Of a DNA stretch of 64,000 nt, positions 23,970 through 36,560 are shown piece by piece. Under the pieces are notes generated by a model. That model ran no database searches. It worked only from the letters and a program-made list of their open reading frames with translations, and was not told the origin of the DNA. Source of the stretch: Carya illinoinensis (lineage: Eukaryota > Streptophyta > Magnoliopsida > Fagales > Juglandaceae); the NCBI RefSeq assembly GCF_018687715.1, contig NC_056758.1, positions 40,209,467 to 40,273,466 on the forward strand, in the 5' to 3' direction. A program made the translations under genes and the position numbers. Within the stretch, counting starts at the first letter, position 1; each line of letters starts with the position of its first letter.

Positions 23970-24125
23970 AGTTTTAAGTTTTACAACATTTGTCAAATAT
24001 TTAATGTTACATTAATAAAATAATTATATAAAATAATCTTATAAATTAATGTGATTCATTTTATCTATTAATTTATTTTATAATAAAAATAATTTTATAA
24101 TTTGATAAGTAATATCAATTTATAA
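23970..24125. repeat. Family C miniature element
   Basis: AT-rich unit with ATAAAATAATCTTATAAATT on the left and ATTTATAAAATTATTTTTGTGTAAT-like sequence on the right, arranged as opposed arms. Similar to 16290, 27895, 55095 and 62320. Confidence 0.45.
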
Positions 24126-24897
24126 AATTATTTTTGTGTAATTTCGTTATTGTTAGAGTATTTAAAAAAAAAGGTAAAATCAACAATAAAAATATTAATT
24201 TTTTATATAAATTTTATATTTAATTTTTTTTATAACGAATATATGATATTTACATATTATTATATGACTGTACATATCTGTAAATATCATCTGATGTCTT
24301 AAATAAAATGGTGTGGGGAGATTATCTTCTGACTGCTTTGTCCTCGTTCTCATGACGTGGCGATGTTATCCCACAATTCGTTCAACATAATCTTTTTCAA
24401 AATCCATTAATTTCAGTACGACATTCAATAAAGGCTAAAGAATTTGTCGATTATTTTTTCATTCATTAAGTTCAATACGACATGGCATCGATTTTTTTTT
24501 TTTTTCATTCATTAATTTCAATACGACATGGCAACCAATCAAGTTTTCTTCTTCTTTTAAATCAATAATTTGTCCTCCTTGACAAGCGGCTTTAAAAGAT
24601 TGGCTTGCGGAAAGTTTCTGGGTCGATCATTTCATAATTTTGTTGCCGATTGGCGTGTCATGATTTCACACAATCTTGACCATCGAGTCTAATTAACAAA
24701 TAGTACATTTTATGAATTTAATAATTTAAGTATATATCCAACATGTTAATTTTGGTATTAATTTACAGAATAAAAAAACAAAAAAACAAGATATTTGTTT
24801 TTTCTTTGGATGCTCACATGCATTGGGAATGAATTATTGGGCGAATTAAGAACTGTTCTAATTTATTTTATTTTAATTTTTCCTCGATGGTTGATTG

Positions 24898-24984
24898 GGT
24901 TTGGGGCGTCGGTGTGTTTTCATGGTGTGGAAGAAACGTGAGGTTTGGGGCGTCGGTGTGTTTTCATGGTGTGGAAGAAACATG
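24898..24984. repeat. 44-bp tandem duplication
   Basis: GGTTTGGGGCGTCGGTGTGT and the bases after it occur twice in direct succession (24898 and 24942) with about one mismatch. It is GC-richer than its flanks. No coding role is evident. Confidence 0.9.
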
Positions 24985-25619
24985 ACACGTACGGCTGACA
25001 ACAATGACTTGGAACTAAGAAGAAGTTGCAGGTGGGTGGGAGTAATTGGGACACGCATGCATGAGTGGTACTACGTCTAAAAACAAATTACTAAATATAA
25101 ATAAATTAAAAGAAAACAAGAAAAGAACAAAACAAAACAAAAAGGAGGTTAGAATTATTTAATGTACTGTATAATGCAGCAGCGTCCACTTGCAAATGCA
25201 TCCAAATTATCAATAATGCAGAGAATATAAAAGGCTACCACAATATTCCACATGCATGCGCCATGCCGCAAATGTGTGGAAACTACTAGTACCGCACGCT
25301 CCTTTCAGACTCGACCGGAACTAATATAAATTTGGTTAATCTCTGTTAATTTAATTATATATAAGCTCGTTGAAATTGCTGCCGCGTGCTAAATGGTGTA
25401 AAGTTTGTAAACCTTTTTCTGAAAAAGTTTGACATATTGATCATGCATATATTTTCAAACAACAGCTACTGATCTTTCTTTCTGTTGCTTTTTTAATTGA
25501 TTAACAGCTAGCATAGTTTGGAACTGAAATTTCAGTCTTTTATTTTCGGTTTTAAAGTCCAAACGAAAAGAGAGATAGATAAATGATGATAAGTAGGTTT
25601 TAAAGTATTTATAATCTTA

Positions 25620-25785
25620 AAAATTTTATATGTAGTCATTTTTATATTTTTTTTATATATTTTATTGATATGACTGGTTGCATATTAAAAAAATTAATGC
25701 AATAAATCATATTAATAAGATGTATAAAAAACATATAAAAATAATTGTATGTAGTATTATTTTTCTAATATTGTATGTAGTATTA
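25620..25785. mobile_element. Fold-back MITE, family B
   Basis: Left arm TATGTAGTCATTTTTATATT and right arm AACATATAAAAATAATTGTA are inverted copies, as are the inner parts (TATTGATATGACTGG and AATAAATCATATTAATAAG). Related copies lie at 30655-30812 and 31245-31396. Confidence 0.65.
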
Positions 25786-25852
25786 AAGATTTGATAAACA
25801 ATCTTGTATAACTCATTTTATATCTTTATTTGTCCTTAGTCTTTAGTGGATT

Positions 25853-26085
25853 CGTTTGTTTTTAGATATGAGATAAAATGAGTTGATATTAAAGTTGAAA
25901 ATTGAATAAAATATTATTAAAATATATTATTTTAATATTATTTTTATATTGAGATTTGAAAAGTTAAATTGTTTATTTTCTTTTTTTATTTAGAATTGAA
26001 AAAGTTGAATTGTTTATTTTATTTTATATAAAAATTTAAAAAAATTATAATGATTAAGATAAAATAAAATAAAATAAAATAAAAT
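25853..26085. mobile_element. Miniature element, family E (hAT-like)
   Basis: Contains GAGATAAAATGAGTTGATAT, AAAGTTGAAAATTGAATAAA and later AAAAGTTGAATTGTTTATTT, a pattern I know as a very abundant miniature element in Fagales genomes. Other copies: about 43866-44066, 48002-48190 and 62019-62236. Only the 62019 copy has well-preserved ends. Confidence 0.5.
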
Positions 26086-26507
26086 GGAAGTTTTCGAAAG
26101 AATAAAGCCCTATAAAGTTTGGAAGAGAGAGTTACGAAAATAGGTTTGTGAAAAGGAAACTGCAGGGAGTACTTAGAGTTTGTCGATCGTTGTAGAAAAT
26201 TATACGTACGTTCCACGAACAAGCACACTAATCTCCCAAACAATTCCACGAAGTCAATCTTTTGGGTACTGGCACTGTAACCATAATGGAATGACTTGTG
26301 AAAATGTCCAATAAATATATTTCTCTTTTTTTTTTTCTTTTTTATGTTTTTTTTAATCATCAAAAACATTTAAAAAAAATAAAAAAATCACAATATCATT
26401 AAAAAAATATTTCTTTAATCATTAAATTATAAAAAAAAATATCCAGACCCAACTCTCCATACATAAAGCATTTTCCAACTTTTTTCCTCCGACGACCCTC
26501 TTGCAGG

Positions 26508-26550
26508 AAAAAAAAAAAAAAAAAAAAAACAAACAAACAAACAAACAAAA
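26508..26550. repeat. Poly-A followed by (CAAA)n
   Basis: About 22 A then five CAAA-type units. It could be a retroposon tail, but I found no body attached. Confidence 0.9.
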
Positions 26551-27894
26551 CTAAGACAATTTATTACAACTTTAGAGTTGAACCTTTACTTCTTGATTCC
26601 CAGCAGTACCCATTAATTGAGAGGCATTCAATATTCATTTGTCACGTCCGATAGGTATAAAACTCCACAATATATATCTTTGCGCGCTTGACATGTTTCT
26701 TGTAGGGTCTAGCAAATTACTAGCATGCGCAATATTTCAATATCACTAGTCCATGTGGACCTTATATTATTAATGTTGTGACATCTATTTGTGATGGTAT
26801 TATCTTGTGACAGACTTCCTCTCTCAAATTAATATGATTGTGTAAACCATCATATTGTATATACAATATATATATATTTTATTTATGTTGGTTAATTAAG
26901 GAGCATGCAATTCAGCTTCTTCATGAAGATTTTGCACAAAATATATGATCTTTAAGAGCACAACCATTACCTATAATTCTTACCAATAATGTTCTAGACA
27001 GACTCAAAATCTAATATTATCACCTACCCTAAAAAAAAAAAAAATAGACAAAAACAAAAGAAAAAAAATAACAATCTCTGTCACACATGAGCATTGAGTA
27101 CTACTCCAGACTCAAGATATATACTGTATGATCAATAACTATTCTAGTTCATCTTGTTGCCTTAGGTCTGAAAAAATATAAATTTATTTTTTTATTAATA
27201 TTTCAGTACTTAATTTGTATTTTCAATATTGTGACCACTATATTTTTTGAGAAACTAATAATTAAATAATCAAATTTAACGTTTTAATTAAACTTTCAGG
27301 AAATTGATAATTTAAGGAACATTTTTCCCATGCACGCGCATGTGGCAGCAGAGTGAAGCTTTCGCCAACATCCAAGGTTGCATGGCAGATGATGATCTGC
27401 ACATTTATTACATACATATATATATATATAGTTATATATAAATAGTCACATTCGATATAATGGCAATGCGAGTAGTCCCTTAATTGGATTCTGCAACTAT
27501 AATAATTAATGGCATTTCAAGTCGAAGCTGGATATGTTCCTGATCATGAGCATTCTGCAATTAATATCGAAGGCTAGCTGGCATATATGTCTCTTTCTGT
27601 AAGATCACGAAAGCGGTGCAAAGAATTTGTGAAGTAGACCTAAACCTCCTCCAAAAATAGAAAGCAGCTGCCATATATAAGTCGTGGCTATCTAATTTAC
27701 ATACAGGAATCTAAAATGATCATAGGCATAAAGACTTTTTGCTTTGAAAAGACTTTTTCCTTTGAGATATAATGTATATAATTATAAAGTTTATAAGTTT
27801 TACGTATTTATTATTTTAAAAATTAAATTAATATATAATCTATATAAAAAATATATATATACTTTTTAATAGGAAAAATATTTTAGTTACAAAA

Positions 27895-28050
27895 AGATTT
27901 TATAAAAGTATACCCATAAATGTGGCTAGATGCGGTATGTTAGATTGTAAAGTTATTTTTATTATAAAATATATCTAATAGATTTTATAAAATTACATCA
28001 GTTTGTGAATTACTTTATATAATTTTTTTGTGTCTGTAATAATTCTCCTT
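27895..28050. repeat. Family C miniature element
   Basis: Contains TGTTAGATTGTAAAGTTATT and TTTTATTATAAAATATATCT between opposed arms, as in the copies at 16290 and 55095. Confidence 0.5.
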
Positions 28051-28439
28051 TAATAATGAGTCACCCTTTTATTTTTCAAATAAAATGCATGAAAATTGCA
28101 CATGACCATGAAATTTTATCAAGCATTATTATTTTTTTACCGGATTTTCCGACTGGCATTTCATAAATTCTATATATATATATATTAAATACTCATTCAC
28201 ACTCATATTTCTAAACCAAAATTACATATACATTTGCACGTGAAAATTACACTCAATTCTCGCTTGAAGATTAATTAAGAATAATTCTATTTAAAAGCTT
28301 TTTACACAACACATTATCCATGTGTTATAATTTGATTTAGAAGATAAATTTTAAAATTTAAATTTTACAAATCAAATTATGTCATATAAGATGATGTGCG
28401 GTATAAAAATTTTCAAATAGCACTACTAGCTAGATGTTT

Positions 28440-29140
28440 AATTCATTGGAACCTTTTTAGGGATCACTATGTCTTTTCCATTTGCTCCTTGTTATATATG
28501 GAATAATGTTCTCCATATTAAGATCTTTGTTTTCATTTGAAAATTGTGGCATAATGGCATTCCTTTGAATGATTTGATCCAACATTGTGGTATCTTTTTA
28601 GCTTCCAAATTTTTTTGTTGCTTTGAGGGCTTTTTAGAGACCACTAACCATGTCTTTGCAGATTGCGTCTCTCCAAACAAGTTTGACACCATTTTTCCTT
28701 TATTTTTAGTTTCAATTTCACCACCCTTGATAATTGGAAGAATCAAGTCACTTAGCAGTGACTTACCTCTAGAGGTTCGGACCAATTTTATATTTTTGTT
28801 AGCCTTATGTCCTCTTTCATTCTTTGGGAGATTTGGATCTTCAAGTACATTTTCACTAACTCTAATACCATTATTTAAAAGATCGTTAATTGGCTTAGAA
28901 ATCTCATCATACTTCTAAAGCATCGTTCTCTTCTTTTCAACTCAAATACTTTCGACATTAGCTTTAGTTCTTTTTAGGGGCATTTGTAATTTTCTTTTAT
29001 TAATTTTTTCATTTCATTTTCTCTAGTAGTTTGGTTTTGTGATTTTATAATAACCTCATGCTCCTTTGCATACAGTATTCTTTCACTTTAAGTAAATGTT
29101 ATCAATAAAATTGAAATACAATTATTTTCTTAAAAAAAAA
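28440..29140 (+). mobile_element. LINE (L1-type) 3' remnant with zf-RVT segment
   Basis: A plus-strand reading with several breaks shows HNGIPLNDLIQHCGI, LASKFFCCF and ETTNHVFADC. This is the pattern of the zinc-binding domain that follows reverse transcriptase in plant non-LTR elements (HNGLPxxxxxxxxGIxLASxCxCC...ETxxHLF). The segment ends in an A run at about 29135, as expected for a 5'-truncated insertion. It cannot encode a working protein. Confidence 0.65.
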
Positions 29141-30335
29141 ATAATTCAACCTTTTTAGAGAATGTCTTTTTGTATAAAACAATGTTAGATACAATCATGA
29201 CTTATAAGTTGTGTAAGTATTATGTACTTATTTTAAAAAAAGTAAATAAATATAAAACCTATATGAAAATTAATATTTTAATAATAAATTTCATTCTTTA
29301 TAAAAAATAAAGTAATATTTACACAAGTTATAAATATATTTAATATTATTCGTGCATATGTATATATATACACGCCCACGCCTTCAAACACGTTTCCGTA
29401 AAGTAACGTAAATCTTTCACTTCTCGTGAACATTGCCACGAAGATTCTCGCAATATTTCTGTGAGGTTCAAGAGTTGCACTTGTTCGGAATGTTGACTGC
29501 TGCCCTTTGTATTGCCAAATAAATAAATATAAACAAGCATTTAAGATTAGAGTCAATGTCTTTCTCGAAAACCCGTTGAAAATAAATGGATTAAACGATT
29601 ACGGCATCAATGCTTTATCTTATTAGAAAAAGATAAAAAAAAAAAAAAATAGAACATAAAATTCTTCGATGTCTTCAACAACTTATCATTATTTATATAA
29701 TCCAAAGTTATAAATTCAAATAATTTGTAATTTTTATTTACTATTTGAAGAACTTTTCATTGAGTAATCAATCGATTTGATTGAACTAATCGTACCGCCA
29801 AGAATACATCAAATTTTGTAAATGATAATATATAAATCATTTGACCAAAATATTTATTTTGGTTTTCTTATTTAATTGTCATTGCTGATTACAATAGCAC
29901 AACGTTAAATAAATGAGTTGAGTAGATACATAGGTCAGACATTATTAAAGATGCTATTTAATATGCTAGAGTGCCTGCCTGTGCCATATAGAAAACGTGG
30001 CGTATTAAATTACTCGCTGTTGCTTACGTGTCACTATAATCTGAAACAAATAGTCATGCCTCAGCAACGTCAGATCGGTATATGCCCACAGCATCTTACT
30101 AAATTTAGGTAGGTACCCCTGGATTTTGGTATATTTGGTTTTACCTCCCCTAAAAATTCTTTAATTTAGCAACCTTCATAATTTTTCTTTTAAAAAAAAA
30201 GTCTTACTCATTTTTTAACAGAATGGAGACAGAATATGCTTGGAGCACCTTTAACAGTTCCCAGCACTGGCCAAGCTAGCGGCTAGCCTCACTGTAGTGA
30301 GTGTGATCAAGAGCTCATTTTATTGACCTTACTTT
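29141..30335. other. AT-rich intergenic DNA
   Basis: No supported gene. A family A fold-back element occupies about 29180-29350. A 92-codon minus-strand open frame at 29278-29556 has no recognisable product. Confidence 0.5.
29180..29350. mobile_element. Fold-back MITE, family A, fourth copy
   Basis: Arms ACTTATAAGTTGTGTAAGTA and ATTTACACAAGTTATAAATA are inverted copies, spaced by about 130 bp of AT-rich sequence. Confidence 0.55.
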
Positions 30336-30498
30336 TTTTTTTTTTTTTTTTTTATATTTTAGATGTCTGGGTCAGCATATGAGCACCTTGACTAATCCTA
30401 CGGGACCCTGAAGTTAACGGTCAGGTAAATCTCCAGTGACCCTAAGGCGACTCGAACTAGTGACCATTGGGGAGCAAACCTAAAGCCTGACTAATTGC
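30336..30498 (-). mobile_element. tRNA-derived SINE with Angio-domain
   Basis: On the minus strand it starts CAATTAGTCAGGC, has a B box (AGTTCGAGTC), a 3' module at 30361-30400 matching GGATTAGTC...GACAT, and ends in a long A run (T run at 30333-30353 on the plus strand). It is flanked by a 14-bp target duplication with one mismatch (ATTGACCTTACTTT at 30322-30335, ATTGACGTTACTTT at 30499-30512). It is clearly the same family as 41184-41343. An upstream A box is only partly present. Confidence 0.85.
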
Positions 30499-30654
30499 AT
30501 TGACGTTACTTTCCTTCAATTCTTTCTTCTAGCAATAAATAAATAAGAAAAAAAATAATTGAAAGCCTATATAAATTTCAAATATAAAAAAAAGTTAAAG
30601 TAATAAATGGTTTTTTTTATTATAATAAATAGTTTATTTAAGAAACTTGAAAAT

Positions 30655-30812
30655 GAGTTCCGTTACGTATAGTCATTTTTACGTATTTATTATATATTTG
30701 ACTGATGTGATTGATTAAAAAAATTATTTTATATTAAAAAAGTGATGCAGTGAATCATATTAATAAAATATATAAAAAATATATAAAAATGATTATATGT
30801 AACAAAATTTTC
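30655..30812. mobile_element. Fold-back MITE, family B, second copy
   Basis: Arms TTACGTATAGTCATTTTTAC and ATATAAAAATGATTATATGT are inverted; a TTATTTTATATTAAAAAAGTGAT core is shared (first 20 bases) with the next copy at 31245. Confidence 0.65.
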
Positions 30813-31244
30813 TCTAATGAAAACATCTTTAACCTACCACCTTGACAATAATGTGATGAAGTGTTTTCCAAGTTAATACAAACTTTAACTTTCAATCTTA
30901 AAGCCATGACTGAAACTTAGGTTTAACTCTATATCATTTAATTTGAAAAAGGGAAATGTTCTATAAATAGAAATAATTCTATTAATGACAAGCTCTAGCT
31001 TTTTTGTAACCCTCTTACAAAGAATAGTGAAAGTTATATCTTTTTAAATATTTATATCAAATTTTATTATTTAAAATTTTTATAATAAGATATTAAAAAA
31101 AATTAGATAATTAAGGAGCATTTACATCTATTTCTTACTTATAAGAGAAATTATATTTACAATTATAGAATGTGCAAGTATTATTCATATTTAAATAACA
31201 ATAATAATAAATATATAATATACATAAAAAAAAATTAATTTAAA

Positions 31245-31396
31245 TTCTGTTACATATAATTATTTTTATTTGTTTTTTATACGCTTCACTGATTTGATTT
31301 GCTAAATCAATTATTTTATATTAAAAAAGTGATATGCATAGCTAATAAAATTAATAGAATGTATAAAAAATATATAAAAATAATTATACATAAATT
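31245..31396. mobile_element. Fold-back MITE, family B, third copy
   Basis: Arms TTACATATAATTATTTTTAT and ATATAAAAATAATTATACAT are inverted; the core is the same as at 30655-30812. The two lie about 430 bp apart in the same orientation, close upstream of the RabGAP gene. Confidence 0.65.
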
Positions 31397-32053
31397 TTTT
31401 TTTTATTGCGAAAGGATTAAAAATCTATATGTAGAAGAGATTAATTAATTATTGAAAATTAGAAAAGAAGAGAAAGATTGAAATTACAGAAGGATGGGTG
31501 TTTTATTTTGGAGGGTACGTTTGATAATGTTAAAAAAGGGGGGGAATTAAGCAAAAGAGAAAAAAAAGGTAGAAGACGACAGCTCACCTCACCTTCCACA
31601 AAGTAACAAGGCGGCCAAGTACTCTCTCTCTCTCTCTCTGAACAAACAAACTTCTTATTCTCTCTCTAAAAAAAGAAAAAGTGCGCAGAGAAAACGCTCT
31701 CTCTCTTTCTCTGTATGGAGAGTTTGTTCTCATTCTGATCATCCAAACTGAGACGTAAGTCTCTCTGTCTTTCATTTCCTCCACTAATTTTGCCCAAGTT
31801 TTCTACCCCTCTTCCTCCCTCTCACGTAGTCTCAGTTCCCTAACCCTCTCTCCTTTTCTCTTCTTCTATAAATGCTCTGTTTCTTTGATTCCGCCTTTTG
31901 TTTTTTCCCAAACTCTCTCTCTCTCTCAATTCCGATCATTCTTCACCAAGCTTTAATTTTACTTAAACGGGTAAACCTACCGTTGTCGGTTCTTTCTTCT
32001 GGAAAAGCAACTCAGTTTTGTTGAAATAAATTTCTCTCCTCTTTTCCAAAACC
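31397..32053 (+). promoter_or_regulatory. Promoter and CT-rich leader of the RabGAP gene
   Basis: CT/TC runs at about 31621-31640, 31700-31712 and 31914-31928. TATAAATG at 31867-31874 is a candidate TATA box, which would put transcription start near 31900 and give a leader of about 150 bases. If transcription starts further upstream the CT runs are part of the leader. Confidence 0.45.
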
Positions 32054-35000
32054 ATGTCGCAAACTCTGATCGAGCCGGCATTGCGGGAATCTTCTTCTTC
32101 TTCGAGTGACGGCTCTGTTTCTGAGAGATCTGTGGAGGAGAATCGTCAATTCTCGCATCTCAGAAGTGTGCAGTGGCGTATAAATCTTGGAATTTTGCCC
32201 ACTTCTCCTTCCCCTTCCATTGATGATCTCCGTCGGGTCACCGCAGATTCTCGAAGGAGGTAATCTCAGCTCAATTATATTTTCGTTTTTGTTTCTTTTC
32301 GAATTTATGGGTTCTCTTGTATTAAAAGACTTAGCGGGAATTTCTACGAGAGAGTTCTATCATTTGGATTTTCCCCATTCCTGGTCATGATTCTCAAGCG
32401 TTGTTTTTGATTTGGGGATTTTGACGAGTTTAGCTCATATATGATATTAAATAACAGTTGTTCTTATAATATCATTTGAAAGAGGGCGGTGCAGATTCGC
32501 CTTTTTTCTTCAATAATTCTCGAAATAGTATAAGTTTATCTGAGACTTAGGGTTTAGTATAAGTTTTTTTAAGTTTTGTAGTTGTTGTTGGGGGAGAGAG
32601 GAGGGGGGGGGGGGGGGGGGGGGGGGAGTTATGTTGGGTGGGTATTCGTCCTTTTTGTTTTCCCTCCTCTTCCTTCTATGAATAACGGAAGCGCTCTTTT
32701 GAAGTTTGTTTTGTTGTCAAGCCATTCGAAGATGGCGTTTTGAGTGTTGGCAAATATCTCAAGCAAAGATTTCTGTTAATCAAGTTTTTTTTTATCGAGT
32801 TTAAACATGAATGGCAAAGGGAAGGAGAAGGGGTGGGGGGGGGGGGGGGGTGAGAACTCTTATATCAATCTTAAGGGGTAAAAATTAGAGTTACTATTTC
32901 AAATCTATCTCATGTTCTTAAAAAAAAAAAAAGAATTCTATTTCACGATCTATGTTAATTTTGTTCTTGTCAGATATGCTGGTTTGAGAAGGCGCCTCCT
33001 AGTTGATCCCCATATTCCCAAGGATGGAATTAGTTCTCCTGATCTTGTAATGGACAATCCACTGTCACAAAACCCAGGTAAACTTTTAATGTCTCTCTCA
33101 TGCACCTTTCCAAGTTGAATCTAACCTTGGGAACCAGTTATAAATCTGTGTTGTTGAAGCACATTCTTTCCTGAGCTTGATTTTAATATCACCTCATCCG
33201 TTAAGAGTTGTTTATTTATACCGTCTTCAGATTTCTATATACAACATTTGTTTTGAGAGGCCAAATTAAGGCGTGCATCTTGATTTGGTTCTTGGCTTTT
33301 TGTGGAAGGGATTATCCATGGGTATAATTCAGCCCAATAGTGATAGATAAAACAATAACAGTCTATATTTGTTGTAGACTTTATGTTCTTTCCATCAATG
33401 TACCTAATCCGATTCCTGGGTGATGTAGCTATCTCCTCATGGTTCAGTGACCTGTAATAAAGCATAAAGAATAATATTTAATCCACAAAGTATGTGCACC
33501 TTGTGTTCCTTGGTAGGCAAGTTAGTTATTAATCTATGTCATATGTATCATTTATTCTGTGCAGATAGTACCTGGAGTCGTTTCTTTCGAAATGCTGAGC
33601 TGGAGAAAATGGTTGACCAGGATTTGTCACGTTTATATCCAGAACATGGAAGCTATTTCCAGACACTCGGATGCCAAGGCATGTTACGACGAATCTTGTT
33701 GTTGTGGTGCCTGAGACATCCAGAGTACGGTTACAGACAAGGTGAATTGCTCTTGTTAAAGCAATACTTTTGCCAACTTAAGCATTATCGATCTAATATA
33801 TCTGAGCCTTCACTCAATTATCTTCAGCTTTCAGTTTCTTTATGGTGTTTAACTTAAACGCATTGATTTCTGGTGGAGTATGACTTTGATTGTTGAGAAG
33901 TAGAGCCTAAATGGTATTGCATGGAAGTTTATCCCTGCACGGTTTTTTTAATATCATCTCGATTACTTCCTGGTTTTCTTTGTAGGGATGCATGAACTAT
34001 TGGCTCCTCTACTATATGTTCTTCAAGTTGATGTGGAGCGTCTCTCTCAAGTTCGAAAGCTTCATGAAGATCACTTCACTGACAAATTTGATGGCTTATC
34101 ATTTCATGAAAATGATCTGACCTATAATTTTGATTTTAAAAAATCTCTAGACCCTATGGAAAATGAGAATGGAGACAATGGAAATGTGACAAAAGTTAAA
34201 AGTCTTGATGAGCTTGATCCTAACATACAAACCATTGTGTTGCTAAGCGATGCTTATGGGGCTGAAGGCGAACTTGGCATCGTCTTATCTGAGAAATTTA
34301 TGGAACATGATGCATACTGCATGTTTGATGCTTTGATGAGTGGATCCTGTGGGTCAGTTGCAATGGCAGATTTCTTCTCTCCCACACCTGCCGGTGGATC
34401 CCTCCCTAGCTTACCTCCTGTCCTCGAAGCATCTGCTGCATTATATCACCTGCTATCTATTGTTGACTCGTCTCTACACAGCCACCTTGTTGAGCTCGGG
34501 GTCGAACCCCAATACTTTGCGCTTCGCTGGTTACGGGTTTTATTTGGACGTGAATTTTCACTGGAAGACCTTTTGGTAATCTGGGATGAGATATTTGCAT
34601 CAGATAATAGTAAATCAGACAAAAGTCCTGAAGAGGACATAGGCTCCAGCTTCGGGCTCCTTAATTCAGCTCGGGGAGCATTTATTTCAGCGATGGCAGT
34701 TTCAATGTTACTTTATTTGAGATCCTCCCTACTTGCCACTGAACATGCTACTTCCTGTCTTCAGAGATTATTAAACTTTCCTGCAAATGTGAATTTAAAG
34801 AAACTGATAGGAAAGGCAAAGTCCTTGCATGATATTGCACTGAAGTCTAATCTCTCATCCTCATCTCCATTTGGTGGGGATTTTAACCAGAACAAATCAG
34901 CTGTTGTGAGAGGTCACAGCCTATCATCCGATTCTATTTCTCCAAAAACCCCTCTAAATCTGGTACCTGATAGCTACTGGGAAGAGAAGTGGAGAGTTTT

Positions 35001-36560
35001 ACACAAGGCTGAAGAACTTGGTCAATGTGAATTAAAGAAACAAATTTCAGCCCCGAAAAGAGGGTGGACAGAAAAAGTAAAAATGAGTCTCTCTAGAACA
35101 GGATCATCTCCAGCAAAGGTTGAGAGTGGCAAAAAGGAAAGCAAGCCATCCGTTAGGCGAAGTTTGCTTGAAGATCTCTCTCGAGAACTGGGCTCGGATG
35201 AAGACAATGAGAAAGTATGCTGTGATGTAGTTTCAAGCCAGAAGGGCAATCTCTGTGTAGAAGTTGAGGTTGAGGCGGAAGGTGACAACGCGAAGGAAGT
35301 TACCTGCTGTGCTGAAAGGAGATGTTCAAGTGGGAATACTGGCAGTGAAGAAAATTCATCTATTTTTTCGGACCCAACAAGTCCACTTAGTGGGGCTAAT
35401 GACCATGAAAATTACTCTGACAAAAGTAGTGTTGCGTCAAACTTATCCCTTGATGAAAATGATGATCATTCAATGACCATCCCAGATGATTCATCTCTTC
35501 CACTTTCTGATCACCCTGAAGATGTATGCCAAAAACCTGGATGCGACAATGGCTCCCCAGAAAATTCTGTGATAGGTTTAAAAGAACGAAAGCCTCTTTC
35601 AGGTAAATTGCAGTGGTTTTGGAAGTTTGGGCGGAATGCTTCTAGTGAGGGTACATCTGAGAAAGGTGGAGGTGTGCTTGAGGCTACAAAATCTGTCAGC
35701 AGTACAGATAACCAGGATAATATTGCCGGTTCTCTTGCTTCTAATGCTTCTTGTAACTCTTCTGTTAGCTGCAAAGGAGATGCTATGGACCAGAATATGA
35801 TGGGTACTTTAAGGAATCTTGGACAGTCTATGCTTGAACATATTCAGGTAAAATTAAAATTAATTTTTGTTTCCCTAGAGTATGTTTAGGAGAATGCTTT
35901 TAATTTTGAGCAGGATGGTTTGAGCAGGATGGTTTTCTGTGGGTGAGGTTGAGATTATTGATGTTAGGAATATATCTAATAACTTAATTTTGCATGCCTC
36001 TCTCGGATAGAAACAGGTTAATTTGTTCAAAGATGATGTACTAGTATGAGATATAGAAGCTTGTAATGTCTTTCAATAATGTAGGCGTTTAAATTAGCTT
36101 TGATGGTGTTTCAGCCCACTAATATTTAGTATAATATTGCAAGTGAGGAACTTGTTTGGTAGGTAAACGAGTGGATCGTAGCATTAGGTAAACCAAGTTA
36201 TTTTTCTTTTCATCACAGGATACGAAATGAATACGCAAGAAGGCTATTTGAAACTTATGGAGGTTTATGGATTATCTTCCAATTGTAACTTGTAATTTCT
36301 AGGGTGTCTCTAGAAATGATTGTTCCCAACACTCGTTTGCCACTCTCTCTCACTCTTGGGTGGTTACTGAGAGATCCTTGTGAACTGATTAGTGTTTTGT
36401 GTTACAGGTAATTGAAACCGTTTTCCAGCAAGATCGGGGTCAGGTGGGATCATTGGAGAACTTATCTAAAAATGGCTTCGTAGAAAAAGGACAAGTTACG
36501 GCCGTGACAGCTCTCAAGGAGCTACGGAAAATCAGCAGTCTTTTATCTGAGATGTTGTGA
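32054..36560 (+). CDS. TBC-domain Rab GTPase-activating protein, TBC1D5-like
   Basis: Accelerates GTP hydrolysis by Rab GTPases; the animal relative TBC1D5 acts on Rab7 at endosomes with retromer. Exons: 32054-32259, 32974-33077, 33565-33741, 33986-35847, 36408-36560, all GT-AG and in phase; 833 residues. The TBC fingerprints are present: the arginine-finger motif as V120-x-x-D123-x-x-R126 and the glutamine-finger motif YRQG at 160-163. An acidic insert separates these from the C-terminal TBC half (LVELGVEPQYFALRWLRVLFGREF, then LLVIWDEIFA). The C-terminal half is Ser-rich and probably disordered, ending in a predicted helical segment (VTALKELRKISSLL). The start at 32054 is the first ATG after the leader. 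Catalysis looks intact; the substrate Rab is inferred only from the family. Confidence 0.93.
32603..32626. repeat. Poly-G run in RabGAP intron 1
   Basis: About 24 consecutive G on the transcribed sense strand, preceded by GGGGGAGAGAGG. A second run of about 16 G is at 32835-32850. Both are in the first intron. Confidence 0.9.
32835..32850. repeat. Second poly-G run in RabGAP intron 1
   Basis: About 16 consecutive G, preceded by GGGGT, 210 bp after the first run. Confidence 0.9.

Larger units (their letters stand above)
18677..28439. other. Long gene-poor AT-rich region
   Basis: The first few hundred bases are probably PPR 3' UTR. Beyond that I find no supported gene. Holdings: fold-back or miniature elements at about 22030, 22742, 23970, 25620, 25853 and 27895, a 44-bp perfect-looking tandem duplication at 24898-24984, a possible retroelement tail ending in an A run at about 23295-23310, and an A run with CAAA repeats at 26508-26550. 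Many short open frames occur by chance. Confidence 0.6.

Noticed and set aside
29278..29556. 92-codon minus-strand open frame
   Set aside because: Overlaps a fold-back element at one end and matches nothing I know.
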